Shown here one piece after another: positions 51,122 to 59,869 of a DNA stretch of 64,000 nucleotides. The number at the start of each line of letters is the position of its first letter. Position 1 is the first letter of the stretch. Below the pieces are notes generated by a model that saw only the letters and a program-made list of their open reading frames with translations, did no database searches and was not told where the DNA came from. A program made the position numbers and the translations under genes. Origin of the DNA: a virus; the IMG/VR virus record IMGVR_UViG_3300020583_000014, positions 1 to 64,000 of that record, one strand, 5' to 3'.

Positions 51122-51764
51122 AATAAGCTGACACGGAAACAGTTGTCGTACATCCAGTAGTGGTAGCCCCCGAATCAGTTGTTGCTCCCCCTATAGCTAT
51201 ACCCGTTGAGAAATTCTGGTATGCGAAAATAGCGGGGGGGACCACTACCGTAACTCCAGCCTGGACGTAGATAGAGTCAATAACACTTGTACCAACCGTG
51301 GGTGTACTGGCATTATTGAAAAGCTGAACCCAACATGGGATAGTGCCAGAGTTCCCAATTATCATACTATATAGGTTACCCGCACTGGCTTTTACATTAG
51401 CCGCAGCCGCTGTATTAGCATGAAACTTAGATAGGGCATAGGTTGATGTAGCTGAGGGAGTAAAGCTCCCACTAATTGGGATAGCCGTACCTCCAGAAAC
51501 ACCTTGTACACTAAGGACTCCACCACTGGGGGTGCCAGCAGTACCCTCACCATCTACATGCCCTACATTATTGGACCCGGCATTCAACCCTACTACACCA
51601 GTACCATCAGTAGGCAGTTCAACACGTAATCCAGTAGCCGCAGTACCATGCCCTAATGCAACCGCACCTCCACCATTGTAGGTCTGCAATTGGACGGGTT
51701 GTTGGGCTATAAGGATGGCTGTTATAACCATAATACTTACTATGGTCTTCCACTTATTTCGCAT
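51114..51764 (-). CDS. Exported virion-region protein
   Basis: 216 residues from ATG at 51764. Hydrophobic signal sequence (7-20, ends L-I-A-Q-Q), then Gly/Thr/Ala-rich beta body like decoration proteins. Overlaps the next gene by 8 nt. Confidence 0.6.
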   Translation of the reverse strand: MRNKWKTIVSIMVITAILIAQQPVQLQTYNGGGAVALGHGTAATGLRVELPTDGTGVVGLNAGSNNVGHVDGEGTAGTPSGGVLSVQGVSGGTAIPISGSFTPSATSTYALSKFHANTAAAANVKASAGNLYSMIIGNSGTIPCWVQLFNNASTPTVGTSVIDSIYVQAGVTVVVPPAIFAYQNFSTGIAIGGATTDSGATTTGCTTTVSVSAYYE

Positions 51765-51903
51765 TTTGCTTTCTCTCCCAAGAGGCATGGATAGCCCGCC
51801 TATCAATCCAATTTATAACCTTATTAATATGCCTTTCCCCAGATTCCCAAGCTATAATGGTTACCCCTATAGCAATCCAACCTAAGAGAATATCTACTAT
51901 CAT
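51754..51903 (-). CDS. Small membrane-anchored protein
   Basis: 49 residues, shorter than the usual cut-off. A hydrophobic helix (2-18) and a basic C-terminal helix. ATGA overlap with the upstream gene and an 11-nt overlap with the next. Confidence 0.5.
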   Translation of the reverse strand: MIVDILLGWIAIGVTIIAWESGERHINKVINWIDRRAIHASWERKQNAK

Positions 51904-52472
51904 GTCAATTCCTCAATGGAACAGGAGCCCCCAGACGAGCTAGAGACTGCACAGTAAGCACCCTGCCACATGGGGTCTTGATAAAAGGGGCTGGAACCGT
52001 CCGCTGTATTACCCCCCGCTGGTAATATAAAATGATAATTGCTCAAGGTTGCCCCACTCGCAGCCCGTAGTACATACAGTCTAGTAGTACCCACATTCTG
52101 TAACCCAGCCCGCTTCCTATTTGCATTAGCCGCCAATAACAAAGCAGAACTTGTTCCTACCGTAACTATGCTAGGACTACTTACTGTACTGCTAACTACA
52201 GGGGAGACTGTTATAGCCCCCGCCGCTATGTTTACTTTAAGGTTACGGGAGGCATCACAGGCAAGGACTAAGTTCTCCCCCCCGTTCTCAGCCATTGCGG
52301 GAGTACCCGCAGTCACCCCAGCAGAGAAGGTAGATTCGTCTACAGCGGAAGTACCACCTGATCCTGCCCCCGTTACCGATACTAATAAGTTCCCGCTACC
52401 ATCTAGGTTGAGATTTCCCCAATCGGAGGTCGGATCTAACGCCGATATTGGAGAACCGCCCTTAAAAGCCAT
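51900..52472 (-). CDS. Beta-rich structural or decoration protein
   Basis: 190 residues, no signal peptide. Residues 90-180 resemble a beta-sandwich of phage head decoration or baseplate proteins (L-L-A-A-N-A-N-R-K-R-A-G-L-Q-N). Directly after the portal gene. Confidence 0.55.
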   Translation of the reverse strand: MAFKGGSPISALDPTSDWGNLNLDGSGNLLVSVTGAGSGGTSAVDESTFSAGVTAGTPAMAENGGENLVLACDASRNLKVNIAAGAITVSPVVSSTVSSPSIVTVGTSSALLLAANANRKRAGLQNVGTTRLYVLRAASGATLSNYHFILPAGGNTADGSSPFYQDPMWQGAYCAVSSSSGGSCSIEELT

Positions 52473-52500
52473 GAAATCGTGTACTTTTTACACTAAAAAG

Positions 52501-52523
52501 GGGCGTGTACTTAATACAAACCC
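52501..52523. repeat. 23-bp dispersed palindromic repeat, copy 21
   Basis: Core TGTACTTAATACA, overlapping the last base of the portal gene and 28 nt before the decoration gene start. Confidence 0.92.
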
Positions 52524-55027
52524 TACTTGGGGGGTCCTTGTGCGGCTTGGCCGCCCACTGGGGGCATAAGAACTGGAGGTTTGCTAACTAACCCATTTGG
52601 GGCTGGCGCGGGTGGACCTCCCGGTTTAGGCGGTCCAGGGGGGGCAGCAAGAGCGGGGGGAGCTACTCCCGGAGGTCCAGGAGGACCTGGAGGCGTAGGT
52701 CCCCCAGGCCCAGGTGGTGCCCCCATCGGGGGTGGAGGGGGCAAGCTCAATCCTTTATGGGACTTCCAGAAGGCTACCACGTTAGCATACCCATTCGGGT
52801 TAGATTGCCTTATACCTTGTGCCTTCTCAGTCTGAAACCACTCTTCCAATGCAGCGGCCACAAAATCATGGGGATCATACTCATCCACAGGAATACTCGG
52901 GATATCTACGGTCTGACCTGGGGCCATCTGACTGGGCTGCTGGGTGGGTTGGGCCTGTAAAAGCTGCCGGATCTCGTTCTTTACCTTTGAGAGAGCTTCC
53001 TGGTTAGGAATCTCCCAGTTAGGCATCCCTATTATCTTATCTTGTAGGGCTGGAATGTTGGACGGTAGATTGTAGCCCAGTTGCGTAAGCATCTGCGGAT
53101 TACCAGCCAGATTCTTAAGATTCTCATTTAGCTGCTCCCTCTGCTCCGGCCAACTCATTGGTATGGCATCAGCCCCCTCAAAGTGGAATCCACCCTGAAG
53201 TAACTCCTCAATGCCATCTACAATATCTACCTCTTGCTGGGGGGAGAAGGGAGAAGGGATTCTTCCACCTGAATACTTAGCCATCAGTATAACAGCATTA
53301 TAGGTAACTCCGCACCAATAATCTCTCGCGGAATCTGCCGCCATGGATAACTGAAGCATGGCCTGATTTCTCTTCAGGTTAGTAGCATACGCAGTAGTCT
53401 CTGCTGTACCCGCTCCATAAATTTGAGGAGTGATACCAATAATCCCCGCACCAATTTCCCTCTGACCGTCAGAATACTGCTGCATTTCGGGCTCAGGTTT
53501 AGCCACAGGTACATGGCCGATTGCGTCGTTAATATTCCCACCTTGGCCCGATTGAATAGGGATAAAGGAAGCTGGCAACTGCCTATAGCGGTGTTGAAAG
53601 GTTGTATCAATCCTTCTGGTGTCAATGAGTACCTGGGGGATAGCCCGCTCCCAGGTTTGTCTTTGGATATTGGCAAGGTCATTTATTAAATCCTGTACGT
53701 CTACAAAATCAGTACAAACTGGGTCTGCATATGCTGTCTCCGCAGGCTCCGGTTGAGCCATACAGAAAAAGTCATCTAAGCGGGCTTCCTTAATCTCAGC
53801 AATATAATCACCCGATATAAGGTTAACCTGCATCCCCGTTGGGTACAATTTCCGCAGGGCATCCCGTGTCTTCATAGTCTGCCCGTTAATCTCCACATCC
53901 CCCTGGCAAAGCTCATACATCGTAGGGCGCAGCCATACTTCAGTGAACATCAGGGTATTTTTGCGGGGGGCAAGATATATACCAGAAGGAGAGGAGGCAA
54001 TTTCGCGGGTAATCTGGCCCGCTGTGGTGGAAGTACCGCCCCCACCATAAGCATCCTGCCCCTCGTTCCTGAACTTATCCCTATACTGAGGATACTGCCT
54101 GAATATCCGGCCCTTATGTAACTCCCGCTCCCGCATAAGCCAGTTTGTATCCACAAGGGACTGGATATCAAACTCCGTGGTAATCCTCATCTCGGACTCC
54201 ACAGTATGTTCTACACAACCATTAGCATATCTCTTAACCCCCACCTGTTGGGGGAGGGTCATTACCTCAGGCTCTCTGAAATCCTCTTGGCTAAGGGGCT
54301 CCCCACAGGTAGGGCACATTTCAGGGAGAACATTGATATCTTCTACTGAAGTAGAAGTCCCACAGAATTTACATTGCATCGTAGGGGAGCCAACTGGAAC
54401 TGGAGTATCTTTCATTACCGGCTCCTCTACATACCCATACTTCTCCCCATCAGCCACAAAGCGGGTATAGCCAAACGCGGGCCCATTCTTATAAAAGGTT
54501 AAGAACAACTTCTGGTTATCCCGTTTCACCTTCCATAGATTATGAAGTTTGTCGGCTATATCCTGTGCAAGCTTAGCCCTTCTTACATGGTCATCGTTCG
54601 TTTCATCATTGGGCTCAGCTTTTACGTTTGGGGGGCCTTGGGCAAGGACGGCAATGAATTTCCTCCCATATCCCCGGAGATCGTTAACCACTGTATAATA
54701 GGTTCCATCGGAGTCGTCGTCCACAAATTCATGCCAAGTTCCATCGATGGGCTTATAATCAACCAATTGCCCATCTTGATTGTATATCTCGTCGAGGTAT
54801 TGATTTCCCCTCCAGTAGAGTTCATTTCTGCGTAACTGAGCATACCTATATATCTTCTCCGGGTCGATGGCTAACCGTACATCATCTTGTACAAGTCTAC
54901 CCACAGGCCCACGCAGATTTTCTAGTATAGGGTCCTTTTCAGGCTTAGAATCAGGGCGTGTATTTAATACAGACCCAGAATCAGAGGGTATATTTGAGGG
55001 GGGAAAGGGGGCCAAAGGGGGGGTCAT
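52523..55027 (-). CDS. Portal protein with zinc-ribbon insert
   Basis: 834 residues. Portal-like helical core (about 60-700) of podovirus type; a Cys4 zinc ribbon (C-K-F-C-G ... C-P-T-C-G, about 216-243) is inserted in it, and the last 90 residues are Pro/Gly-rich. Residues 18-25 are encoded by a 23-bp repeat. Large for a portal. Head-tail vertex role is inferred from order: terminase, then portal, scaffold and capsid. Confidence 0.7.
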   Translation of the reverse strand: MTPPLAPFPPSNIPSDSGSVLNTRPDSKPEKDPILENLRGPVGRLVQDDVRLAIDPEKIYRYAQLRRNELYWRGNQYLDEIYNQDGQLVDYKPIDGTWHEFVDDDSDGTYYTVVNDLRGYGRKFIAVLAQGPPNVKAEPNDETNDDHVRRAKLAQDIADKLHNLWKVKRDNQKLFLTFYKNGPAFGYTRFVADGEKYGYVEEPVMKDTPVPVGSPTMQCKFCGTSTSVEDINVLPEMCPTCGEPLSQEDFREPEVMTLPQQVGVKRYANGCVEHTVESEMRITTEFDIQSLVDTNWLMRERELHKGRIFRQYPQYRDKFRNEGQDAYGGGGTSTTAGQITREIASSPSGIYLAPRKNTLMFTEVWLRPTMYELCQGDVEINGQTMKTRDALRKLYPTGMQVNLISGDYIAEIKEARLDDFFCMAQPEPAETAYADPVCTDFVDVQDLINDLANIQRQTWERAIPQVLIDTRRIDTTFQHRYRQLPASFIPIQSGQGGNINDAIGHVPVAKPEPEMQQYSDGQREIGAGIIGITPQIYGAGTAETTAYATNLKRNQAMLQLSMAADSARDYWCGVTYNAVILMAKYSGGRIPSPFSPQQEVDIVDGIEELLQGGFHFEGADAIPMSWPEQREQLNENLKNLAGNPQMLTQLGYNLPSNIPALQDKIIGMPNWEIPNQEALSKVKNEIRQLLQAQPTQQPSQMAPGQTVDIPSIPVDEYDPHDFVAAALEEWFQTEKAQGIRQSNPNGYANVVAFWKSHKGLSLPPPPPMGAPPGPGGPTPPGPPGPPGVAPPALAAPPGPPKPGGPPAPAPNGLVSKPPVLMPPVGGQAAQGPPK
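54954..54976. repeat. 23-bp dispersed palindromic repeat, copy 22
   Basis: Core TGTATTTAATACA in the disordered N-terminus of the portal gene, in frame as G-S-V-L-N-T-R-P. Confidence 0.92.
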
Positions 55028-55032
55028 TTATA

Positions 55033-55061
55033 TTGACAAATAAGCAATATTAACCTACAAT
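55033..55061 (+). promoter_or_regulatory. Leaderless promoter with 15-bp operator
   Basis: TTGACA (55033-55038), 17-nt spacer, TACAAT (55056-55061), then 6 nt to the ATG at 55068. The -35 region is an exact copy of TTGACAAATAAGCAA. Confidence 0.8.
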
Positions 55062-55067
55062 AGATAT

Positions 55068-55277
55068 ATGAATGGACGTGGCCCAGCTATAGGAATAGAA
55101 GAGGCAGTAGAAGACCTAAATAAACGTATTAAAGGTCTTCCAGTAACAGCCATAGAATTAGTTGAGTGTAGGGACAAATCAATAGCATTTGAGCTAGAGT
55201 TTGGGGAGTGCTTCCGTATCTCTTTCCCCCTTGAGTCCATGCAGAATGTCAAGTTTGGGGCTAGACGGCCCATATAG
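55068..55277 (+). CDS. Small accessory protein
   Basis: 69 residues. Beta-alpha pattern with V-E-C-R-D-K-S-I-A-F-E-L and F-R-I-S-F. Rightward gene embedded in the leftward virion operon; convergent with the 55281 gene. Controlled by the Xre-type operator; a moron-like gene. Confidence 0.65.
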   Translation: MNGRGPAIGIEEAVEDLNKRIKGLPVTAIELVECRDKSIAFELEFGECFRISFPLESMQNVKFGARRPI

Positions 55278-55280
55278 TTA

Positions 55281-55832
55281 TCATTGCTTAACTTCAGGGG
55301 TATCAGGGTCAAAGTCCATTGCTTCCCGTAACTTCTGACGATTCTCTAAAGCCTGCTGCCTAGACTTTGCGCGGGCTTCCATCACCTTCTGTCTTGCAGT
55401 CATAGGACCGGAGGGGGAATCCCCATCCATATCCCCAGCGGGGGTGGGAGGGGGGGTATAAACCTCCGGGAAGGGAACCATAGGCATCCCAGTTCTCAGG
55501 GATTCAAAGTTGGCTATCTTCTTTATAGACTGAAAATACTCTTCCCTTATCTTATCCCGCTCAAGTGAGGCAACCTCAGCCCTATCCTTCCAAAGCCTCA
55601 TCTTATCCTCCGCATCTATGCGGGCAGATGCAGCTTCAGATAGTTCATAGGCTAACTCCTCAGACTCAATTTCTAGATCATAAGCTAGGTCAGCCCACTT
55701 GGAATCCTTAAGCTCTAAAGCGCGGTAGGCTACGAATAATCTAAGGAACTTGAGAATCCATGGTCCCGGATTCGGACCCCATTTCCTCATCTCCTCCACT
55801 GGACTCTGTCCCTTCTTCACTCCCACCCCCAC
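55281..55832 (-). CDS. Coiled-coil virion-region protein
   Basis: 183 residues as given from GTG at 55832; ATG at 55787 is an alternative. Helical E/A/R-rich middle (30-110). It overlaps the upstream gene by 92 nt, so the shorter start is possible. Confidence 0.5.
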   Translation of the reverse strand: MGVGVKKGQSPVEEMRKWGPNPGPWILKFLRLFVAYRALELKDSKWADLAYDLEIESEELAYELSEAASARIDAEDKMRLWKDRAEVASLERDKIREEYFQSIKKIANFESLRTGMPMVPFPEVYTPPPTPAGDMDGDSPSGPMTARQKVMEARAKSRQQALENRQKLREAMDFDPDTPEVKQ

Positions 55833-56157
55833 CAGCAGTAAATAAGATACATCGTTCCTCAGGTTCCCAACTACCCTCTACCTTACTGCACTCTTGGGAA
55901 TCTGCCATATAATACTGGCAATTACCACAGTTATCCTCTGGACCTGATTTATGCACAAGGTCAACAGAGAGCTTATCACCACCATCTGGAGAGGCAGTAT
56001 CCCCCTCAGCAGCCATTTTCATACCGGGGCGTAACCCCCCCATAGGATTTATAGGAGGCCGTGCCACAGCAGGCTTCATAGCGGGCATTGGACCTATAGA
56101 ACGTCCAGGTGGCCGTCTCTGAAGACCCATAATAGAAGGTAAACCGGGTCGCATCAT
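55741..56157 (-). CDS. HiPIP-like four-Cys protein
   Basis: 138 residues. Pro/Arg-rich first half; residues 75-106 have C-G-N-C-x10-C-x-K-V-E-G-x7-C, a motif of small high-potential iron-sulfur-like phage proteins. Acidic tail. Coupled to its neighbours. Confidence 0.55.
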   Translation of the reverse strand: MMRPGLPSIMGLQRRPPGRSIGPMPAMKPAVARPPINPMGGLRPGMKMAAEGDTASPDGGDKLSVDLVHKSGPEDNCGNCQYYMADSQECSKVEGSWEPEERCILFTAGGGGSEEGTESSGGDEEMGSESGTMDSQVP

Positions 56158-56477
56158 ATAGTAAGTTCCTTCATTCTTCTAACTGAAGTATTAGGCCAAG
56201 CCACACAAGCGTATCTATCCCCTAAAGATAATAACCCTTTTGACCAAGCTGCTAGAGCGGCTGCACCCACACAAGCGTCTTTAGCCCCATTATATATTGC
56301 CCTATTTAGATGGGGGCGTAAATATTCATTAGTAAAAACCATCCCCCCTGGGAGTAAATCATTAAGTAGAAACCTAATAGTAGAATAACGAGGATCAGAT
56401 TCTACCCCCTTATTATTGGGGTGACTATTACCAGCAATTAGCCCCACTGGGGCTAAAAAAAAGGATCTACGGTTCAA
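56154..56477 (-). CDS. Possible Tat-exported small protein
   Basis: 107 residues. Starts M-N-R-R-S-F-F-L-A-P, a twin-arginine-like signal, then a helical domain. Coupled by ATGA to both terminase and the HiPIP-like gene. The function and export are inference. Confidence 0.5.
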   Translation of the reverse strand: MNRRSFFLAPVGLIAGNSHPNNKGVESDPRYSTIRFLLNDLLPGGMVFTNEYLRPHLNRAIYNGAKDACVGAAALAAWSKGLLSLGDRYACVAWPNTSVRRMKELTI

Positions 56478-58501
56478 TTCACCCTCCTAGGCTGCTTAAA
56501 GAAGCGGGAAGACTCAGGGCGCACATTGAAAGGCTGCATTTTACCCTTTCCATGCTTAAATTCATCTTCGTATTGACGGGCTACATGACAAAGGGAGTTA
56601 TAATCCATATTAGGATTCATTGCGCGGGCCTCATCAAGCTTTCTTTTGACGAAACTCTGCTGTGGCTCGGGAATCTGATGAACGTTCTCAGAAAATAGGG
56701 TATACCTAAGGCTATCGCAAAAATCGTCTTCTGGAGTGTTACGTTTGAGCACATCCTCTGTGCCCTCTTTATACTCTGCCGTAGGTATTGCTTCAATTAG
56801 CTTAGAACAGTTATCGAAAATAAGCAACTTGGGTAAAATCTCAGGCTTGCGGGCCTCAAATGATCTCAAATACTCCTTATAAAGTTGTGTATTCTCGTGC
56901 AACAGCTTCATGGAATACTCATAATCAAAAGTCTGCTTACTTGACTCAGAAAGTTGCCGGAAACGGAGCATTTCCCGTATGTGCTGCCATCCTAGGATAC
57001 GATCATTAGGGGCCTTCTCTATGGTAATGCCAAATTCCCTCTGTTTGCGGGCTTTTTTGACATCCGAAAGCCCCCATTCCGGGCTTGTATTAAATACAGA
57101 CCCTGTTTGAGGGGCCAACTGCTCATAAAATTCAGGTATATAGGCGGCTCCAACCCCTAAAACGGAGTCAATCCCCTTCCCGATATGGGCGGCAATGGTG
57201 TTCTCCCCAGCATCCCGTGAAAATGCGTCAAAAGAGAGCCATAACTGCATGTGGGGGGGTACCCCGGCCTTCTCCATAGCCATCAAATCATGGAAACTAG
57301 CCCTTGCGATAGCTGCCCCAACAGCATCAGAGCTAGTTTCGTTACCAGAAAGCTCCCTATATATGATAGTTTGACCATTCTGATCCCGACAGGCCCATAG
57401 GAAGACGTAATTATGACCATAACCCCAGTCCCCACCTATCCAGCGGGGCCAAAAAGGAGCCAAAGCATGACTTCCAGCAGGAATAACATGGCGAGCCACG
57501 TCACCAGGAGGGTCACCAGCAAGGGGACCTTTGGGCCGGAAGTCACGAAAGTACTGCCCACCAAGAGCATCCCAATCCCCAAGCAACCAAGCGGATCTAG
57601 TGGGCTCAGGTAACGCATCCAGTTGCTTAACATATTGACCATCCCGCATCAGATAGGGATTATCCGTCACTTTTGAGGGTATATAAATGCGGGTAAGACC
57701 GCTGCGCTCGTCCTTATATATAGTGTCCGGTGGGCCTACCGATATAAACCGTTTCTTAACCCAAATTGCACCCTTCCCTCCAGGATTAGTAGTACATAAA
57801 ATCTGGGGTTTGAGGGCTCCACAAACACAATTCCCAGGTCTGCATTTACCCTTACAGGAGAAAGTTGAGCGGCAAGAGGCTGCAATTCGGAGATATAGAA
57901 GCTCATCGGATACCTGAGTAAGCTCCTCGAATACAATTCTATGGAACTCCTGCCCCATATAATCAGTATAGGAAGATTCATCCCGCATATGACCTAATAC
58001 AAAGGTGGCCCCACTGGGCCACACTGCGCGGGCAGGCTTCTCTGTTACATTTGCTCCCATAGGTCCGTAAAGCATCTTGGCACGGGAAAGCCAATCCGCA
58101 AGATCCTTCTCATTTTCTCTAAGGATGAGAGCGCGGTAGTGAGGGTGGGCTATATAACTAATGTTGACACAGATTCCACAGTAGGAATCATCCCCTACCC
58201 CCTGCATGATATGTTCCCCACCAGGGTGGGTACCAGTCTCCGAAGGGTTACCCTTAAGAAGGAATCCCCTACCACATTCCGTCTTACCCCCTCCGCGAGC
58301 ACCCCCAAAAAGTATCTCAAATGCAGGGCTTATGAGAGTACGAATCATCGGTCCAGGGGGGCACCCATAGATACAAGTAGACTTACCCTTCTCCAATAAT
58401 TCAAAATGATGGCGGCAATAAGTTGGAACCCAATGGGCCTGCCCCTTAATCTCCCCAGTCTCAAATCCAATAGGGGGGGCAACACCCCTAGGTTTAGCCA
58501 T
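56474..58501 (-). CDS. terL: Large terminase subunit
   Basis: 675 residues from ATG at 58501, overlapping the upstream gene by 8 nt. Walker A-like G-G-A-R-G-G-G-K-T (66-74), Walker B F-E-E-L near 190-195 and a C-terminal RNase-H-fold nuclease beginning near G-G-D-W-G-Y-G (about 366). A short Cys-rich stretch (C-x3-C-x3-C-x-C) near 210-222. Residues about 466-474 are encoded by a 23-bp repeat within the nuclease domain. Packages DNA with the portal. Confidence 0.9.
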   Translation of the reverse strand: MAKPRGVAPPIGFETGEIKGQAHWVPTYCRHHFELLEKGKSTCIYGCPPGPMIRTLISPAFEILFGGARGGGKTECGRGFLLKGNPSETGTHPGGEHIMQGVGDDSYCGICVNISYIAHPHYRALILRENEKDLADWLSRAKMLYGPMGANVTEKPARAVWPSGATFVLGHMRDESSYTDYMGQEFHRIVFEELTQVSDELLYLRIAASCRSTFSCKGKCRPGNCVCGALKPQILCTTNPGGKGAIWVKKRFISVGPPDTIYKDERSGLTRIYIPSKVTDNPYLMRDGQYVKQLDALPEPTRSAWLLGDWDALGGQYFRDFRPKGPLAGDPPGDVARHVIPAGSHALAPFWPRWIGGDWGYGHNYVFLWACRDQNGQTIIYRELSGNETSSDAVGAAIARASFHDLMAMEKAGVPPHMQLWLSFDAFSRDAGENTIAAHIGKGIDSVLGVGAAYIPEFYEQLAPQTGSVFNTSPEWGLSDVKKARKQREFGITIEKAPNDRILGWQHIREMLRFRQLSESSKQTFDYEYSMKLLHENTQLYKEYLRSFEARKPEILPKLLIFDNCSKLIEAIPTAEYKEGTEDVLKRNTPEDDFCDSLRYTLFSENVHQIPEPQQSFVKRKLDEARAMNPNMDYNSLCHVARQYEDEFKHGKGKMQPFNVRPESSRFFKQPRRVN
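57081..57103. repeat. 23-bp dispersed palindromic repeat, copy 23
   Basis: Core TGTATTAAATACA in terL, in frame as G-S-V-F-N-T-S-P. Confidence 0.92.
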
Positions 58502-59309
58502 AGATACTACCACCTATCTGCAACCGGCTACCAGGAGCACCCCCTACTACCGGAGGACCCTGCGAAACCATACTCCCATAAGCCCCATACGGTACTTGCT
58601 GAGGGGGAGCCGCTACGTTTCCAGTAGCATGACGGGGCAATTTCTGAGATATAACTGGTCGTGTGGCAATAGGGCTCCTAGCTCCCCCCGTAGTAGGTAG
58701 AGGGGCTCTAAGCTGTTGAGGTACAACACGTTTAGTTGCAGGGTGGGGTACTCGGCGCACCTGCTGTTGACCGTATGCACCCATAGAGGGGGGCATGGGA
58801 GCAGCCATAGAGGGGGCAGCTACATTACCAAAAGCGTGGTGCTGCATCGGGGGCTGACCATGGTGGGGCATAAGGATCATCAAAAGCCCTTTATGTGGTC
58901 CAGAAGGGCTGTCCCCAGAAGGCTCGGATACACAACCTTCTGCATGATGTTTCATGCCCATAAGGGTCTGAGCTAACCGTGCTCTACGCCCTAAAACTCC
59001 TGAGTCACCTTTATGCTCAGAGGCAAAAGCACTGGTAGATTTACCGGCTTTATGGGCAGCTTTAGAGAATGAACCTTTATGTTTTATAGCTCCCTTGATC
59101 CAATTACCAGCCACAACCCCCTCCTTTCTTGCACTAATTCCACCCATGCCAGCCATAGATAAGGCTTTCCTTACGTTATGCCTGCCAATTTTTCGGGTAT
59201 TCTGCTTCACACTGTCATTATATATATGTGGGCTATACCCAGCCTGCTCGGATGCAGTAGGGGCATTCCCCCGATTCGCAATAGCCTGCTGCTGCCATTG
59301 ATTCTTCAT
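58494..59309 (-). CDS. Basic Pro/Gly/Gln-rich protein before terL
   Basis: 271 residues. Basic, His-rich middle (90-155) and a Gly/Pro/Gln-rich end; no clear fold. Position before terL suggests a DNA-packaging or virion role, unproven. Confidence 0.5.
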   Translation of the reverse strand: MKNQWQQQAIANRGNAPTASEQAGYSPHIYNDSVKQNTRKIGRHNVRKALSMAGMGGISARKEGVVAGNWIKGAIKHKGSFSKAAHKAGKSTSAFASEHKGDSGVLGRRARLAQTLMGMKHHAEGCVSEPSGDSPSGPHKGLLMILMPHHGQPPMQHHAFGNVAAPSMAAPMPPSMGAYGQQQVRRVPHPATKRVVPQQLRAPLPTTGGARSPIATRPVISQKLPRHATGNVAAPPQQVPYGAYGSMVSQGPPVVGGAPGSRLQIGGSIYG

Positions 59310-59668
59310 TCTAGTGTTATCTTACTGAGAACAGAGCATCTTATCCGTAAAGCAGGCATCCTATTATTACCCTTATTAAATAGGATCTGTGCGGGGCCTG
59401 CCAGCGGGAGCCCCTGAGCCTGATCCACGGTCATCATTCCTACTCCATCATACCCAGCCTGATCGGGGGATCTCCGCAGGCTCAATATCCTCTCCCGGTC
59501 CAGGGCCATCTGTACCTGTCCAGGATGAATGAAGCGGATGCAGTTGGAATCCCACACTGCTTTACCATCAGCTACATATTGAGATGCCCGCTTCAGGCTA
59601 GTATAGGATGAACTCTCGGGGAGGGGATTCAGTATCCTTATAATAGGTTGCTTCTTGTGTTTGGACAA
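59306..59668 (-). CDS. First gene of virion operon, hypothetical
   Basis: 120 residues, ATG at 59668 about 45 nt after a strong promoter. Basic N-terminus and helix-strand pattern. ATGA overlap with the next gene. Function unknown. Confidence 0.55.
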   Translation of the reverse strand: MSKHKKQPIIRILNPLPESSSYTSLKRASQYVADGKAVWDSNCIRFIHPGQVQMALDRERILSLRRSPDQAGYDGVGMMTVDQAQGLPLAGPAQILFNKGNNRMPALRIRCSVLSKITLE

Positions 59669-59720
59669 TGGGAGGACCCCTATGGGGATACCCTAGAGAC
59701 TAGGGCAGAATGATACCCTG

Positions 59721-59749
59721 ATTATAGGGGTGGGGGAGAGGGGTGTCAA
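59721..59749 (-). promoter_or_regulatory. Strong promoter of the virion operon
   Basis: Minus strand TTGACA (59749-59744), 17-nt C-rich spacer, TATAAT (59726-59721): both boxes perfect. It reads into the 59668-to-27 kb leftward gene set. No 15-bp operator. Confidence 0.8.
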
Positions 59750-59772
59750 CTACTATTTAGGAAGAGGGATAT

Positions 59773-59797
59773 GGGGTGGGTTTACAAGGCCCACCCC
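59773..59797. terminator. Stem-loop upstream of the virion operon
   Basis: GGGGTGGG (59773-59780) pairs with CCCACCCC (59790-59797). It follows the PP-loop gene on the minus strand, but no T-run is present, so termination is uncertain. Confidence 0.45.
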
Positions 59798-59869
59798 TCG
59801 GAGTACCTTAGATGCAAGCTTACTATGCGAACAGCATTATAATAATGATACAAGAAGCCGTTCCTGAAG

